From the NCBI RefSeq assembly GCF_000763905.1, contig NZ_JRKN01000008.1, positions 62,001-126,000 on the forward strand: DNA of 64,000 nt. Direction: 5' to 3'. The DNA is from Paracoccus halophilus (GTDB lineage: Bacteria > Pseudomonadota > Alphaproteobacteria > Rhodobacterales > Rhodobacteraceae). The number at the start of each line of letters is the position of its first letter. Positions within the stretch are counted from its first letter, which is position 1. A program made the translations under genes and the position numbers. Under the pieces are notes generated by a model, which made no database searches, was not told the DNA's origin, and was given only the letters and a program-made list of their open reading frames with translations. Below are positions 1-9,890 of the stretch, piece after piece.

Positions 1-1039
1 CCTGACCGTTCCGGCCCAGCAGCGCGATGCGGTCGTCCTGATCGATGCGCAGGTCCAGCCGCCGCAGCACGGCGCGGGCGCCATAGCCGACCGCGACCCC
101 TTCCGTGTTCACGATGGGCGGCGAAAGCTGTTCGGGCTGGGGAAAGGTGAAGCGGTGGAATTTCGCCTCTTCGGGGGCGGTGATCGGCTCCATCCGGGCC
201 AGCATCTTGATGCGGGCCTGCGCCTGCTTGGCCTTGCTGGCCTTGGCGCGGAAACGATCAACGAAGCCTTGCAGATGGGCGCGGCGGGCATCCTGTTTCT
301 TGGCCTCGGCCGCCTGCAGGGCGCGCTTTTCGGCGCGGGCGCGGGCGAACTGGTCATAGCCGCCGCTGTACAGCGTCAGCCGCCTGTCCTCGAGATGCAG
401 GATATGGCCGACGGCGCGGTTCAGAAGCCCCCGGTCATGGCTGATCACGATGACCGTATAGGGATAGCGGGCCAGATAGGTTTCCAGCCACAGCGCGCCT
501 TCCAGATCCAGATAGTTGGTCGGCTCGTCCAGCAGCAGGAGGTCGGGCTGGGCAAACAGCACCCCCGCCAGCGCCACCCGCATCCGCCAGCCGCCGGAAT
601 AATCGCTGGTCGGGCGCTGCTGGTCGGCATCGGAAAAGCCCAGGCCCTTGAGGATGGTGGCGGCGCGGGCCTCGGCCGACCAGGCGTCGATATCGGCCAG
701 CCGGGTCTGGATCTCGGCGATGCGGCCGGGATCGGTCGCGGTCGCGGTTTCCGCCATCAGGGCGGCGCGTTCGACATCGGCGTCCAGCACCGTGTCGAGC
801 ACCGTGCGCGCATTGCCTGGCGCCTCTTGCGCGACGCCGCCGATCCGGGCGCGGGCGGGCAGGGCGATCGTGCCGCCATCCAGCGACAGCTCGCCCCGGA
901 TCAGGCGGAACAGCGTGGTCTTGCCGGCGCCGTTCGGCCCCACCAGCCCGACCTTGTGCCCCGCCGGGATCGCCGCCGAGGCCTGGGCGAAGAGCGGCCT
1001 GCCGGCGATGGAATAGGATATGTCGTCGATACGCAGCAT
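1..1039 (-). CDS. ABC-F family ATP-binding protein (3' end outside window)
   Basis: ABC-F proteins carry two ATPase domains in one chain and no membrane part; most act on the ribosome. The frame opens with MLRIDDISYS. The first ATPase domain shows Walker A GPNGAGKTT (residues 34-42), signature SGGWRMR (148-154) and Walker B LLLLDEPTN (167-175). A charged, Lys/Arg/Ala-rich linker typical of ABC-F follows, and the second domain begins just before the edge: its Walker A is cut after LLGRNGQ. ABC-F membership is clear from tandem domains and linker; the subgroup (Uup, YheS or other) cannot be told from this part. Transcribed leftward, divergent from the sulfotransferase-like gene with about 90 bp between them. 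Confidence 0.9.
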   Translation of the reverse strand, partial: MLRIDDISYSIAGRPLFAQASAAIPAGHKVGLVGPNGAGKTTLFRLIRGELSLDGGTIALPARARIGGVAQEAPGNARTVLDTVLDADVERAALMAETATATDPGRIAEIQTRLADIDAWSAEARAATILKGLGFSDADQQRPTSDYSGGWRMRVALAGVLFAQPDLLLLDEPTNYLDLEGALWLETYLARYPYTVIVISHDRGLLNRAVGHILHLEDRRLTLYSGGYDQFARARAEKRALQAAEAKKQDARRAHLQGFVDRFRAKASKAKQAQARIKMLARMEPITAPEEAKFHRFTFPQPEQLSPPIVNTEGVAVGYGARAVLRRLDLRIDQDDRIALLGRNGQ

Positions 1040-1131
1040 GGCGGCTGCATGGCCCAGTAATCGGATTGCGTCAATGGCGGATGGTACTTATAGAGCGGGC
1101 GTCTTTCAGGGATTGAGAGAGCGCCAGTTTC

Positions 1132-1905
1132 ATGACCGCCAACGACCAGCCGAACATGCGCCGCCGGTTTCTCATCGTGACCCAGGCACGCAGCGGCTCC
1201 TATCATCTCACGTCGCTTCTGGACAGCGCAGGCGACGTCACCTGCCTGGGCGAGATATTCAAGCCCGACAAGGTCGAACTGCCGGCGGATATGGCCCTGA
1301 AGACGGGCTACGGCCTGCGGGATGTCGACAAGCGCAATGCCGATTACGCGGCCTATCTGGACCGGCTCATGTCAGGCTGCGACAGCCCGGTTTTCGGCTT
1401 CAAGGAGTTTCTGGACCGGATCGCGCGCTCGGGGCTTGGCCCGGCCACCCTGCGGTCGCGCGACTGGCGCAAGATCTTCCTGACCCGCAATGCGATCCGC
1501 ATCTATGTATCGGCGCAGCGCGCCAGCGAAACCGGCCGCTATACCAAACGTGCGCAGGGGCCCGCGCCGCATGACAACAGGGTCATCCGTTTCGATCCCG
1601 GGCTGTTCGAATATACGCTGCGGGCCGATCGCGCGTTTCGCGACAGGTTCCGGGGGCTGAAAAGCCGCCAGCCGGCGCGGGTCACGACCATCGACTACCG
1701 CGATCTGGCCTGTCCGGAAAAGATGTCCGGGCTGCTGGGTTTCATCGGCTCGCGATCCGAGGCCGGGAAACTGCAAAGCAGCTATTACCGGCAGAACAGC
1801 ATTCCGCTTGAGCAGAGCTTCGAGGATTTCGGCATCGTCCGGCGCTACATGACCGAAAACGGCCATGCCGCGCTGCTGGAGGATGCGCTGCAGCCCGGCG
1901 TCTGA
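1132..1905 (+). CDS. Sulfotransferase-like protein (Stf0-type)
   Basis: The N-terminus carries QARSGSYHLTSLLDS (about residues 18-32), which fits the PAPS 5'-phosphosulfate loop of sulfotransferases (family pattern RSGST/S-LL-LL), followed by a GFKEF segment like the FGxK motif of Stf0-type enzymes. Such enzymes move a sulfuryl group from PAPS to a carbohydrate or lipid acceptor; the acceptor is unknown here. Length, 257 residues, is normal for the family. Start ATG 1132 is the first in frame; ATG 1156 just before the conserved part is also possible. It stands alone between a divergent ABC-F gene and ndk. Confident of the fold, not of the substrate. Confidence 0.65.
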   Translation: MTANDQPNMRRRFLIVTQARSGSYHLTSLLDSAGDVTCLGEIFKPDKVELPADMALKTGYGLRDVDKRNADYAAYLDRLMSGCDSPVFGFKEFLDRIARSGLGPATLRSRDWRKIFLTRNAIRIYVSAQRASETGRYTKRAQGPAPHDNRVIRFDPGLFEYTLRADRAFRDRFRGLKSRQPARVTTIDYRDLACPEKMSGLLGFIGSRSEAGKLQSSYYRQNSIPLEQSFEDFGIVRRYMTENGHAALLEDALQPGV

Positions 1906-2019
1906 GCCAGGAAGGCCGGCACGTCTTTTCAACCACCCGGCCGCGTGATACGAGCCGCGCACAAAGCCGCGCGGGCCAGTCCGCGCCAGCATCCGCGCCA
2001 ACACCTGACGGAGTATCCC

Positions 2020-2442
2020 ATGGCCACCGAACGCACCCTGTCGATCATCAAGCCCGACGCCACCAGACGCAACCTGACCGGCAAGATCAATGCCAAATTC
2101 GAGGAGGCGGGCCTGCGCATCGTCGCGCAGAAGCGTATCCACCTGTCGCCCGCCCAGGCCGGCCAGTTCTATATCGTCCACAAGGACCGTCCCTTTTACG
2201 GCGAACTGGTCGAGTTCATGGCCTCCGAGCCGGTCGTGGTCCAGGTTCTGGAAGGCGACAACGCCATTGCCACGAACCGCGAGGTGATGGGCGCGACCAA
2301 TCCGGCGGATGCCGCGGCGGGCACGATCCGCAAGGAATTCGCGCTGTCGGTCGGCGAAAACTCGGTCCACGGCTCGGACGCGCCGGAAACCGCCAGGGAA
2401 GAAATCGCCTTCTTCTTCTCGGGGCTGGAACTGGTCGGCTGA
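2020..2442 (+). CDS. ndk: Nucleoside diphosphate kinase
   Basis: Transfers the gamma phosphate of ATP to nucleoside diphosphates through a phosphohistidine, balancing NTP and dNTP pools in the cytosol. All 140 residues fit the family: an [11 protein letters not shown] start, and the active-site segment NSVHGSD (114-120) with the catalytic His at 117. The start ATG 2020 gives the canonical N-terminus; an in-frame extension upstream lacks family sequence. A strong intrinsic terminator follows the stop. Confidence 0.98.
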   Translation: MATERTLSIIKPDATRRNLTGKINAKFEEAGLRIVAQKRIHLSPAQAGQFYIVHKDRPFYGELVEFMASEPVVVQVLEGDNAIATNREVMGATNPADAAAGTIRKEFALSVGENSVHGSDAPETAREEIAFFFSGLELVG

Positions 2443-2468
2443 AGGCCGGGAGTTCTGGAAGCCGCAAA

Positions 2469-2497
2469 GGCCGCCCTGAAAGGGGCGGCCTTTTTGG
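2469..2497 (+). terminator. Intrinsic terminator after ndk
   Basis: Perfect 8-bp inverted repeat (GGCCGCCC at 2469-2476, GGGCGGCC at 2483-2490) with a 6-nt loop, followed directly by five T. It lies 26 bp after the ndk stop and before the convergent tdk gene. Confidence 0.9.
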
Positions 2498-2544
2498 TGG
2501 CCGGTCGGCCGATGCGGCGAGGGCCGCGCGCGAAGCCCGGACCC

Positions 2545-3123
2545 TTAGCGGGCATCCTTCATGGCATCGCGCCAGTGGCGGCGGCACAGCGAGACATAGG
2601 TATCGTTGCCGCCGATCTGGACCTGTGCGCCCTCGCGCAGGGGGCGGCCCTGCGCATCCTGCCGCACCACCATGGTGGCCTTGCGGCCGCAATGGCAGAT
2701 GGTGCGGACCTCGCGCAGATCGTCGGCCAGCGCGAAAAGCGCCGCCGAGCCGGGAAACAGCCGGCCGCGAAAATCGACGCGCAGCCCGTAGCACATGACC
2801 GGCTGGCCCAGATCATCCGCGACACGGGCCAGTTGGCCGACCTGGGTTTCAGTCAGAAACTGCGCCTCGTCGACAAAGATGCAGGCGGCCTCCCCGCCCT
2901 TGGCGCGGACAAGCGCAAAGAGGTCGGTATCCGCCGCGAAGGTCAGCGCGTCTTCGGCGATGCCGATGCGGCTGGCGATGCGGCCGGGGCCGGCCCGGTC
3001 ATCCAGCGCCGAAGTCAGCAAGAGCGTCGTCATGCCGCGTTCGCGGTAGTTGTAGGATGCCTGCAGCAAGAGCGTGCTCTTGCCGGCATTCATCGTCGAA
3101 TAGTGAAAGTAAAGCTTGGCCAT
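2545..3123 (-). CDS. tdk: Thymidine kinase
   Basis: Salvages thymidine to dTMP. The 192-residue product is a type II (TK1-like) enzyme: Walker A STMNAGKST at residues 9-17, the Walker-B-like FVDEAQF at 83-89, and a C-terminal zinc site built from a CHC pair and the Cys/His of a CRRH segment near the end. Start ATG 3123 gives the family N-terminus MAKLYFHYS; in-frame sequence further upstream has no match to the family. The gene is convergent with ndk. Confidence 0.95.
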   Translation of the reverse strand: MAKLYFHYSTMNAGKSTLLLQASYNYRERGMTTLLLTSALDDRAGPGRIASRIGIAEDALTFAADTDLFALVRAKGGEAACIFVDEAQFLTETQVGQLARVADDLGQPVMCYGLRVDFRGRLFPGSAALFALADDLREVRTICHCGRKATMVVRQDAQGRPLREGAQVQIGGNDTYVSLCRRHWRDAMKDAR

Positions 3124-3197
3124 GGCGGCAGATAGCCGCGACGGTCGGCGGCCCGCAAGCCGCCGCGCATCGGCGGCGACCTGCTTTTGCGCCGGGA

Positions 3198-4598
3198 CTA
3201 GCCCTGCTGCGCCGATTTCGGCGCGCGCGAGGGGCGGCGCGCCGGGCGCTTGCGCGCCGGTCTGGCGCCGCCGGGGCCGCCCCTGCCGCGGGCCGGCTGC
3301 GGGGCCTCGGCCGGGGCCTCGCCGCCGACGACCGGGATTTTCGCCTTCATCGCCTTTTCGATGGCGCGCAGCTCGCCCAGCTCGGCCGGGCCGCAAAATG
3401 CGATGGCACGGCCGTCGCGGCCGGCGCGCGCGGTGCGGCCGATCCGGTGGACATAGTTTTCCGGCACGTTCGGCAGGTCGTAGTTATAGACATGCGCGAC
3501 CTGCGGGATATCGAGGCCGCGCGCCGCGACATCGGTCGCCACCAGAACCTGGGTCTCCTCGGCGCGGAAGCTGGCGAGGGCGCGCTCGCGCTGGCCCTGG
3601 CTCTTGTTGCCGTGGATCGCGGCGACCTTGTAGCCCCATTTGTCCAGAAGCTTGGCCAGCTTTTCCGAGCCATGCTTGGTGCGGCCGAAGACAATCGCCA
3701 GTTCCCCGGAATGTTTCGAGAGATATTCGGCCAGCAGCGCCGCCTTGTCGCCCTGACTGACGAAATGCACCCCCTGGTCGATCTTGGCGGCCGCCTGTCC
3801 GGGCGGGTTCACCGCGACGCGCAGCGGGTCGTTCAGGTAGCTGTCGGCCAGTTCCGACATCAGTTTGGGCATGGTGGCGGAAAACAGCAGCGTCTGGCGT
3901 TCGCCCGGCAGCATCTTCGCGATCCGGCGCAGCGCGTGGATAAAGCCGATATCCAGCATCTGGTCGGCCTCGTCCAGCACCAGATAGCCGGTCCGGGACA
4001 GGTCGATCGCGCCGCGCTCGATCAGGTCGATCAGCCGGCCGGGCGTGGCGATCAGCACATCGACGCCGCGCTCCAGCCGCTGGATCTGGACATTGATCGA
4101 GGCGCCGCCGACGACGCGGAACTGCCGGATCGGCGTGCCCGCGGCATAGGCGTCGATATTTTCCGCGATCTGGGTCGCCAGTTCGCGCGTCGGCGCCAGG
4201 ATCAGGGCGCGGCAGGTCTTTGGCTCGGGCTTGCGGCCGATATTCAGCAGCCGGGTCAGCATCGGCAGGCCGAAGGCCGCCGTCTTGCCGGTGCCGGTCT
4301 GGGCCAGGCCCAGAAGGTCGCGTCCCTCGACGATGCCGGGGATGGATTTTTCCTGGATGGGCGAGGGCGTCTCGATCCCCAGGCCGGGCAGGTTGATGGC
4401 GACGCGCGCGTCGATCCCCATGCGGGTAAAGGGCGTGTCGATATCGGGGATGGCCCGGCGGATGAATTTCTCCTCGGGCTCGTCGCGGTGGCGGCGATGG
4501 TTGGTATTGGGCTTGGCGCCGCGATTGAAGCTCGGCTTGCCGCCATGCGGGCGGCGCGGCTTGTCCGAACGGTTCGGGCGGGGATTTTCTGTCGTCAT
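3198..4598 (-). CDS. DEAD-box ATP-dependent RNA helicase (RhlE-like)
   Basis: Unwinds RNA duplexes in ribosome assembly or mRNA decay. Helicase motifs appear in order: Q motif region TPIQ-like (SPIQEKSIPGI), motif I AQTGTGKT, GG and TPGR motifs, motif II DEAD, motif III SAT, and motif VI HRIGRTARAG. The N-terminus (about 60 residues) is basic and Asn/Arg/His-rich, and the C-terminus is an Arg/Gly/Pro-rich tail, both usual in the RhlE/SrmB type. The start ATG 4598 has an AAGAG ribosome-binding site; a 34-residue in-frame extension above it looks non-coding. Product 466 residues. The exact paralogue (RhlE, DeaD, SrmB) is not certain. Confidence 0.92.
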   Translation of the reverse strand: MTTENPRPNRSDKPRRPHGGKPSFNRGAKPNTNHRRHRDEPEEKFIRRAIPDIDTPFTRMGIDARVAINLPGLGIETPSPIQEKSIPGIVEGRDLLGLAQTGTGKTAAFGLPMLTRLLNIGRKPEPKTCRALILAPTRELATQIAENIDAYAAGTPIRQFRVVGGASINVQIQRLERGVDVLIATPGRLIDLIERGAIDLSRTGYLVLDEADQMLDIGFIHALRRIAKMLPGERQTLLFSATMPKLMSELADSYLNDPLRVAVNPPGQAAAKIDQGVHFVSQGDKAALLAEYLSKHSGELAIVFGRTKHGSEKLAKLLDKWGYKVAAIHGNKSQGQRERALASFRAEETQVLVATDVAARGLDIPQVAHVYNYDLPNVPENYVHRIGRTARAGRDGRAIAFCGPAELGELRAIEKAMKAKIPVVGGEAPAEAPQPARGRGGPGGARPARKRPARRPSRAPKSAQQG

Positions 4599-4838
4599 GT
4601 TCTCTTTCAACCATGGCGCCCGCGTATCGGCGCATATGGTCTGGGGCCGCGAGGAGGCGGCCGGGTTGCGAGGGGCGGGCTTGATACGGATTGCCCGCAA
4701 GCCTCCCCGCGTGAATGGGAAACCGGATTGATGTGCCGACCTCGCGCAAGCGGATCGCGCGGGCTGCTCACGCGGCAGCGGGCGGCAACGACTGGCAAAT
4801 GACGGCTGCGCGGTGAAAAGTCAAGCCCTTGCGCGGCG

Positions 4839-5288
4839 TCATGCGCGATCGGCGCTGTCGATCCAGATCGTCACCGGCCCGTCATTGACCAGCGAGACGC
4901 GCATATCTGCGCCGAATTCGCCGGTCTCGACCGGCAGGCCAAGCCCGCGCAGGGTCTCGGCGAAACGCAGGTAGAGCGCCTCGCCGCGCGCAGGGGCCTC
5001 GGCGCCGGAAAAGCCGGGGCGGTTGCCGGTGCGGGTATCGGCGGCCAGGGTGAACTGGCTGACCACCAGAACCGCGCCCCGCAGATCGGTGACCGAGCGG
5101 TTCATCTTGCCCTCGGCGTCGCGAAAGATCCGCAGCCGCGCCACGCGGGCGGCCAGTTTCTCGGCCGCGTCATCGGTGTCGCCGCGCATGGCGCAGACCA
5201 GAACCAGAAGGCCCGGCCCGATGCGGCCGGTGCTGCGACCGTCCACGGTGACCTCGGCCTGCGCGACCCGCTGGATCAGCGCCCGCAT
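4839..5288 (-). CDS. dtd: D-aminoacyl-tRNA deacylase
   Basis: Removes D-amino acids (and glycine) wrongly loaded on tRNA. The 149-residue protein starts MRALIQRV and has both family signatures: SQFTL at 77-81 and NDGPVT (N-x-GPVT) at about 135-140, which form the chirality-checking active site at the dimer interface. The stop of the small upstream membrane-protein gene lies one base before this start region, so the two are probably cotranscribed. Confidence 0.96.
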   Translation of the reverse strand: MRALIQRVAQAEVTVDGRSTGRIGPGLLVLVCAMRGDTDDAAEKLAARVARLRIFRDAEGKMNRSVTDLRGAVLVVSQFTLAADTRTGNRPGFSGAEAPARGEALYLRFAETLRGLGLPVETGEFGADMRVSLVNDGPVTIWIDSADRA

Positions 5289-5289
5289 G

Positions 5290-5517
5290 TCAGCTGCCCA
5301 GCACGATGCCCAGGATGACGAACATCAATCCGAAGACCGAAGCCGCCAGCGCTGCCATGTTCACCGCCACGACCCGGCGCATGATGGCGCGCATCGCTGT
5401 GTCCTCCAGCTTGCGGGCCTTGGCCCGCGCGGCGGTCGCGATGCACCAGACCAGCGCCGCAAGCCCCGCCAGGGTCAGCGCCGCACCGCCCCAGACGAGT
5501 CCGTCCCAGATCGTCAT
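5290..5517 (-). CDS. Small membrane protein upstream of dtd
   Basis: A 75-residue protein beginning [11 protein letters not shown] with two predicted membrane segments (about 8-28 and 50-73) separated by a short basic loop rich in Ala, Arg and Lys. The stop is one nucleotide from the dtd start, so translation is probably coupled. The same size and neighbourhood are seen in other Rhodobacteraceae as far as remembered, but no function is known to this annotator. ATG 5517 was chosen over an upstream start that would add an arginine-rich tail. Confidence 0.7.
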   Translation of the reverse strand: MTIWDGLVWGGAALTLAGLAALVWCIATAARAKARKLEDTAMRAIMRRVVAVNMAALAASVFGLMFVILGIVLGS

Positions 5518-5644
5518 ATTCCGTCTCCGACTGTCGCCCAGCGGCCTAGCGGTGATTGCACCCGCCCGCAAGACCGCTTAGTTCCTCGTGCCACAGGCAG
5601 CGGGCCGGTGCCGGCCCCGACAAGGCAAGGAAAGAGCGACAGAC

Positions 5645-5896
5645 ATGACCGATGACGCAACCTATAATGTGGCGGCTGACGAGTTGCGCCAGTTCATCGA
5701 ACAGATCGAGGGCCTTGAGGCGGAAAAGAAGGACCTGACCGAGCAGATTCGCGAGATCTATTCCGAGGCCAAGGCGCGTGGCTACGACGCCAAGGCGATG
5801 CGCTCGATCGTGTCGCTGCGCAAGCGCGACAAGGACGACATCGCCGAACAGGAGGCGCTGATCGAGCTTTACAAGAACGCGCTCGGCATGGGCTGA
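5645..5896 (+). CDS. GapR-like nucleoid protein (DUF2312)
   Basis: 83 residues, almost entirely charged helices: ELRQFIEQIEGLEAEKKDLT followed by a second helix containing KARGYDAKAMRSIVSLRKRD. This is the DUF2312 family, whose Caulobacter member GapR clamps overtwisted AT-rich DNA ahead of replication and transcription. Function here is by family. The start ATG 5645 follows a purine-rich AAGGAAAG site by about 10 nt. It is divergent from the dtd pair. Confidence 0.9.
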   Translation: MTDDATYNVAADELRQFIEQIEGLEAEKKDLTEQIREIYSEAKARGYDAKAMRSIVSLRKRDKDDIAEQEALIELYKNALGMG

Positions 5897-6084
5897 CGGC
5901 TCCGGGGGGCGGGCCGGTTTCCGGATGATCCGGCAGATGCGGCGCGGTCGGGCTAAGGCGCCCGGCCGGGCCTGTATGCCTTGCGGTCCGCCGATACGTC
6001 CTGTCGCGGCGGCAAACCGCCTGCCGGGTCAACCGGACCGGCTCGCCATAACATCGCCTGACTGTCTGATTTTTCCGGGTGTGA

Positions 6085-6159
<75 letters not shown>

Positions 6160-6432
6160 CTGCATCCTTCCAGATAGCTACCCCGAAGCTGGGTCCGGCG
6201 CAAGCGGGCTCTGGAAAAGCCCTTTCTATTCAGCAGCCTTGTGCTCCGGGTCCGATCGAAAAGTATCGCTCTGCCGCGGCTTGCTACTGCATCGTGGCGG
6301 GGCTTTAGACCGACTGCGCGGATCGTGCAAGGGGGAAGCGTCGAAAAACTGCAATTCCGCATGCCTCGGCAATCGCACGCAGAGGCAGGCGCCGCCGCTG
6401 GACGCAAGCGGTCAAGACCGCTAACAGGAAGC
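6160..6432. other. Intergenic region before the murA cluster
   Basis: About 270 bp between tRNA-Thr and the small gene that leads the murA row. It must hold the promoters of both, but no consensus clear enough to place was found, and no conserved open frame. Confidence 0.5.
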
Positions 6433-6618
6433 ATGACAAAAACACCCCGCGAACCTGACAACGATTCACGCGAGGCGCGGCTCAAGGCGGCGCTGCGGGC
6501 CAATCTCGCGCGCCGCAAGGCGCAGGGGCGCGCGCGTGCATCCGACAGCGAGGCAGGGGGCGAGCAGCACGGGGCAGAGACGCCGCCAGACCGGCGCTGT
6601 CCCAATAACGAGGACTAG
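6433..6618 (+). CDS. Small charged protein upstream of murA
   Basis: A 61-residue hydrophilic protein, MTKTPREPDNDSREARLKAA at the start, with an Arg/Ala-rich helix (residues 12-37) and an acidic C-terminus ending PNNED. It has an AGGA site before ATG 6433, and its stop touches the murA start with no spacing, which indicates translational coupling. A short protein of this kind sits before murA in several relatives as far as remembered. No function is known. Confidence 0.7.
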   Translation: MTKTPREPDNDSREARLKAALRANLARRKAQGRARASDSEAGGEQHGAETPPDRRCPNNED

Positions 6619-7902
6619 ATGGACCAGATCATCGTAAGGGGCAACGGGCCCCTGAATGGCGAAATCCCGATTGCCGGGGCCAAGAATGCCTGTCTGGCGC
6701 TGATGCCGGCGACCCTGCTGACGGATCAGCCGCTGACCCTGACCAACGCGCCGCGCCTGTCGGATATCCGCACGATGACCGCGCTTCTGCAATCGCTGGG
6801 GGCCGAGGTCGCCAGCCTGCAGGGCGGCCAGGTGCTGGCGCTCTCCAGCCACGATCTGGACAATCACACCGCCGATTACGAGATCGTGCGCAAGATGCGG
6901 GCCTCGATCCTGGTGCTGGGGCCGATGCTGGCGCGGCATGGCCATGCGATCGTCTCGCTGCCCGGCGGCTGCGCCATTGGCGCGCGGCCGGTGGATCTGC
7001 ACCTCAAGGCGCTTGAGGCGATGGGGGCCGAACTCGATCTTCGCGACGGCTATGTCCATGCCAAGGCGCCGGCCGGCGGGCTGAAAGGGGCGGTGATCGA
7101 ATTCCCGCTGGTGTCGGTCGGCGCGACGGAAAACGCGCTGATGGCGGCGACGCTGGCCCGCGGCACCACCGTGATCAGGAATGCCGCGCGCGAGCCCGAG
7201 ATCGTCGATCTGGCCCACTGCCTGCGTCGCATGGGCGCCGGCATCGAGGGGGAGGGCAGCTCGACCATCACCGTCGAAGGCGTCCGCGTGCTGGGCGGCG
7301 CCACGCATCCGGTGGTGACCGACCGGATCGAGCTTGGCACCTATATGCTCGCGCCTGCCATCTGCGGCGGCGAAGTCGAGTGTCTGGGTGGCCGCATCGA
7401 CCTTCTGGCCGCTTTCTGCGAAAAGCTGGACGAGGCGGGGATCGACGTGACCGAGACCGATCGCGGCCTGAAGGTGGCGCGCAAGAACGGCCCTATCCGC
7501 GCGGTCGATGTCGTGACCGAGCCCTTTCCCGGCTTTCCGACCGATCTGCAGGCGCAGATGATGGCGCTTTTATGCACCGCCGAGGGCACCTCGGTTCTGG
7601 AAGAGCGGATTTTCGAGAACCGCTTCATGCACGCGCCCGAACTGGCCCGCATGGGGGCGCAGATCGATGTCCATGGTGGCCATGCCACGGTCAAGGGCGT
7701 CGGCAAGCTGCGTGGCGCGCCGGTCATGGCGACCGACCTGCGCGCCTCGGTCAGCCTGATTCTGGCGGGGCTGGCGGCCGAGGGTGAAACCACGGTCAGC
7801 CGCGTCTATCATCTGGATCGTGGCTATGAAAAGGTCGTGCGCAAGCTGCGCGGCGTGGGCGCCGATATCGAACGCATCAAGGAGACCCCCCGGCATGAAT
7901 GA
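6619..7902 (+). CDS. murA: UDP-N-acetylglucosamine 1-carboxyvinyltransferase
   Basis: First committed step of peptidoglycan synthesis: moves enolpyruvate from PEP to UDP-GlcNAc. The 427-residue length is standard. The catalytic loop [16 protein letters not shown] places the nucleophilic Cys at residue 118 (fosfomycin-sensitive type), and the substrate Lys is in AGAKNA (K22). Start ATG directly follows the previous stop; the 3' end overlaps the DUF2948 gene by 8 bp. Confidence 0.98.
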   Translation: MDQIIVRGNGPLNGEIPIAGAKNACLALMPATLLTDQPLTLTNAPRLSDIRTMTALLQSLGAEVASLQGGQVLALSSHDLDNHTADYEIVRKMRASILVLGPMLARHGHAIVSLPGGCAIGARPVDLHLKALEAMGAELDLRDGYVHAKAPAGGLKGAVIEFPLVSVGATENALMAATLARGTTVIRNAAREPEIVDLAHCLRRMGAGIEGEGSSTITVEGVRVLGGATHPVVTDRIELGTYMLAPAICGGEVECLGGRIDLLAAFCEKLDEAGIDVTETDRGLKVARKNGPIRAVDVVTEPFPGFPTDLQAQMMALLCTAEGTSVLEERIFENRFMHAPELARMGAQIDVHGGHATVKGVGKLRGAPVMATDLRASVSLILAGLAAEGETTVSRVYHLDRGYEKVVRKLRGVGADIERIKETPRHE

Positions 7903-8374
7903 CGCGCGTTTCGCCGATGCCGACCCGGCGCCGCTGGCGCTGATGGCAAGCGATGCCGACGATCTGACGGTGATTTCGGCGCTGGTGCAGGATTCCGTCC
8001 TGCCGGTCTCCGAGATCGCCTATGATCGGCGTCACCGTCAGCTTGCGTTGCTGCTGAACCGCTTTCGCTGGGAGGATGCCGAACATGCCCGCCGCGAGGA
8101 ACGCGCCTATGAACGGGTGCGCTCGGTGCTGCTGATCTCGGATGTGCAAAAGGTGCAAAGCGATGGCATTGACCGCAAGGACGGCGATCTGATTCTCGCG
8201 CTTCTGGCACTGAAATGGCAGCCGGGCCAGGATGGCGCCGGGCGGTTGTTGCTGGAATTCTCGGGCGACGGTACGCTGGCGGTCGATGCGGAATGCCTGA
8301 ATCTTGAACTGCGCGATGTCACGCGTCCCTATATCGCACCATCGCGAAAGGAACCCAGCCATCCCGGGGCATGA
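7895..8374 (+). CDS. DUF2948 family protein
   Basis: A 159-residue soluble protein; it overlaps murA by 8 bp so is almost certainly in the same transcript. Recognisable stretches are [10 protein letters not shown] and [12 protein letters not shown], which fit the alphaproteobacterial DUF2948 family that regularly sits after murA. The biochemical role is unknown; constant linkage to murA and hisD is the only clue. Confidence 0.8.
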   Translation: MNDARFADADPAPLALMASDADDLTVISALVQDSVLPVSEIAYDRRHRQLALLLNRFRWEDAEHARREERAYERVRSVLLISDVQKVQSDGIDRKDGDLILALLALKWQPGQDGAGRLLLEFSGDGTLAVDAECLNLELRDVTRPYIAPSRKEPSHPGA

Positions 8375-8404
8375 GCGATCGCCCGCTGCCGGCGATGTCG
8401 GAAT

Positions 8405-8427
8405 GGATATTTATATGAAGAAGAAAG
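8405..8427 (+). repeat. Dispersed intergenic repeat, copy 1
   Basis: Matches GGATATTTNNNTGAAGAAGA and continues AAG. It lies between the DUF2948 gene and hisD and is paired with the inverted copy at 8454-8475. Confidence 0.75.
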
Positions 8428-8453
8428 ACAGCGGCTTACCGATCCGGCGCATG

Positions 8454-8475
8454 CTTCTTCTTCACTCAAATATCC
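8454..8475 (-). repeat. Dispersed intergenic repeat, copy 2 (inverted)
   Basis: Reverse-strand copy (GGATATTTGAGTGAAGAAGA on the minus strand) facing copy 1. Confidence 0.75.
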
Positions 8476-8582
8476 AAATCCGGCCGGGACGAGGCGCGGT
8501 GGCGGCGGATCCTGCTCTGTTATCGCCGCTTGAGCGCCCGTGATGCAGCCGTTACCAAGGTCCAATCCCATCGAGTCCGAGC

Positions 8583-9890
8583 ATGCCGATACATCTATCC
8601 ACTCTCCAGACAGATTTCGAACGGCGTTTCGCCGGGATGCTTGCGATGAAGCGCGAGGATGCGACGGATGTGAATGAGGCCGTCGCCTCGATCATCAGCG
8701 AGGTGCGGACCAGGGGGGATGCGGCGCTTGTCGATCTGACGGCGCGTTTCGACAGGCTGGATCTGACCCCGGGCAGCCTGATTTTCTCGAAAGAGGAGAT
8801 TGCCGCCGAAACGGCAAGGGTTTCGCCCGAGGATCGCGCCGCGCTGTCCCTGGCCGCCAATCGGATCCGGGCCTATCATGCGCGGCAAATGCCCGAGGGG
8901 CTCAGCTGGACCGACCCCGAGGGCGCCACGCTGGGCTGGCGCTGGACGCCTGTTTCGGCGGCCGGTCTTTATGTGCCCGGCGGGCAGGCAAGCTATCCCT
9001 CGTCGGTGCTGATGAATGCGATTCCGGCGCGGGTCGCGGGGGTCGAACGGCTGGTCATATGCGTGCCGACGCCGGACGGGATCGTAAATCCTCTGGTTCT
9101 GCTGGCTGCGGACCTGGCCGGCGTCGACGAGATCTACCGCATCGGCGGCGCGCAGGCGATCGCGGCCATGGCCTATGGCACCGAAACCATCCGCCCGGTC
9201 GACAAGATCACCGGCCCGGGCAACGCCTATGTCGCGGCGGCCAAGCGGCAGGTTTTCGGCCGGGTCGGGATCGACATGATCGCCGGACCCTCCGAGGTGC
9301 TGATCATCGCGCAGGGTGCGCAGAATCCGGAATGGCTGGCGCTGGACCTGCTTGCCCAGGCCGAACATGACGCCGATGCCCAGGCGATCCTGATCACCCC
9401 CGACGAGCCCCTGGCCCGCGCGGTCGTGGCCGAGGTCGAGCGCATCCTGCCCGGCCTGCCGCGCGCCGAGGTGGCGGCGGCCAGCTGGCGCGACTATGGC
9501 ACGGTGATCGTGACCCGTGATCTGGACGAGGCGGCGGCGCTGTCCGACCGGATCGCGCCCGAACATCTCGAGCTATGCGTGGACGACCCCGAGGCCCTGG
9601 CCGGGCGCACGCATCACGCCGGAGCCATCTTTCTGGGCGGCTGGACGCCCGAGGCGGTCGGAGATTATGTCAGCGGGCCGAACCATGTCCTGCCGACGGC
9701 GCGCTCGGCGCGGTTTTCATCCGGCCTTTCCGTCATGGATTTCCTGAAACGCACCACAATCGCGCGCATGTCGCCCGCCGCGCTGGCGGCGATCGGCCCC
9801 GCCGCGGTCAGGCTGGCCGCCTCGGAGGGGTTGTCGGCGCATGGCATGTCGATATCGGCCCGGCTGGCGACCTTGAACGGGGAGGGGTGA
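8583..9890 (+). CDS. hisD: Histidinol dehydrogenase
   Basis: Last step of histidine synthesis: zinc-dependent two-stage oxidation of L-histidinol to L-histidine with NAD. The 435 residues match the family throughout, with the signature region IDMIAGPSEVLI and the metal-site segment AEHDADAQ; EHLEL and SGPNHVLPT follow in order. Its stop is immediately followed by the start of the UPF0262 gene, so the row hisD, UPF0262, phosphatase is an operon. Confidence 0.98.
   Translation: MPIHLSTLQTDFERRFAGMLAMKREDATDVNEAVASIISEVRTRGDAALVDLTARFDRLDLTPGSLIFSKEEIAAETARVSPEDRAALSLAANRIRAYHARQMPEGLSWTDPEGATLGWRWTPVSAAGLYVPGGQASYPSSVLMNAIPARVAGVERLVICVPTPDGIVNPLVLLAADLAGVDEIYRIGGAQAIAAMAYGTETIRPVDKITGPGNAYVAAAKRQVFGRVGIDMIAGPSEVLIIAQGAQNPEWLALDLLAQAEHDADAQAILITPDEPLARAVVAEVERILPGLPRAEVAAASWRDYGTVIVTRDLDEAAALSDRIAPEHLELCVDDPEALAGRTHHAGAIFLGGWTPEAVGDYVSGPNHVLPTARSARFSSGLSVMDFLKRTTIARMSPAALAAIGPAAVRLAASEGLSAHGMSISARLATLNGEG

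Larger units (their letters stand above)
8375..8582. other. Intergenic region with an inverted pair of a dispersed repeat
   Basis: About 200 bp between the DUF2948 gene and hisD. It holds two copies of the window-wide repeat facing each other (8405-8427 forward, 8454-8475 reverse), so the transcript could fold into a long stem with a loop of about 26 nt. No open frame of its own. Confidence 0.7.
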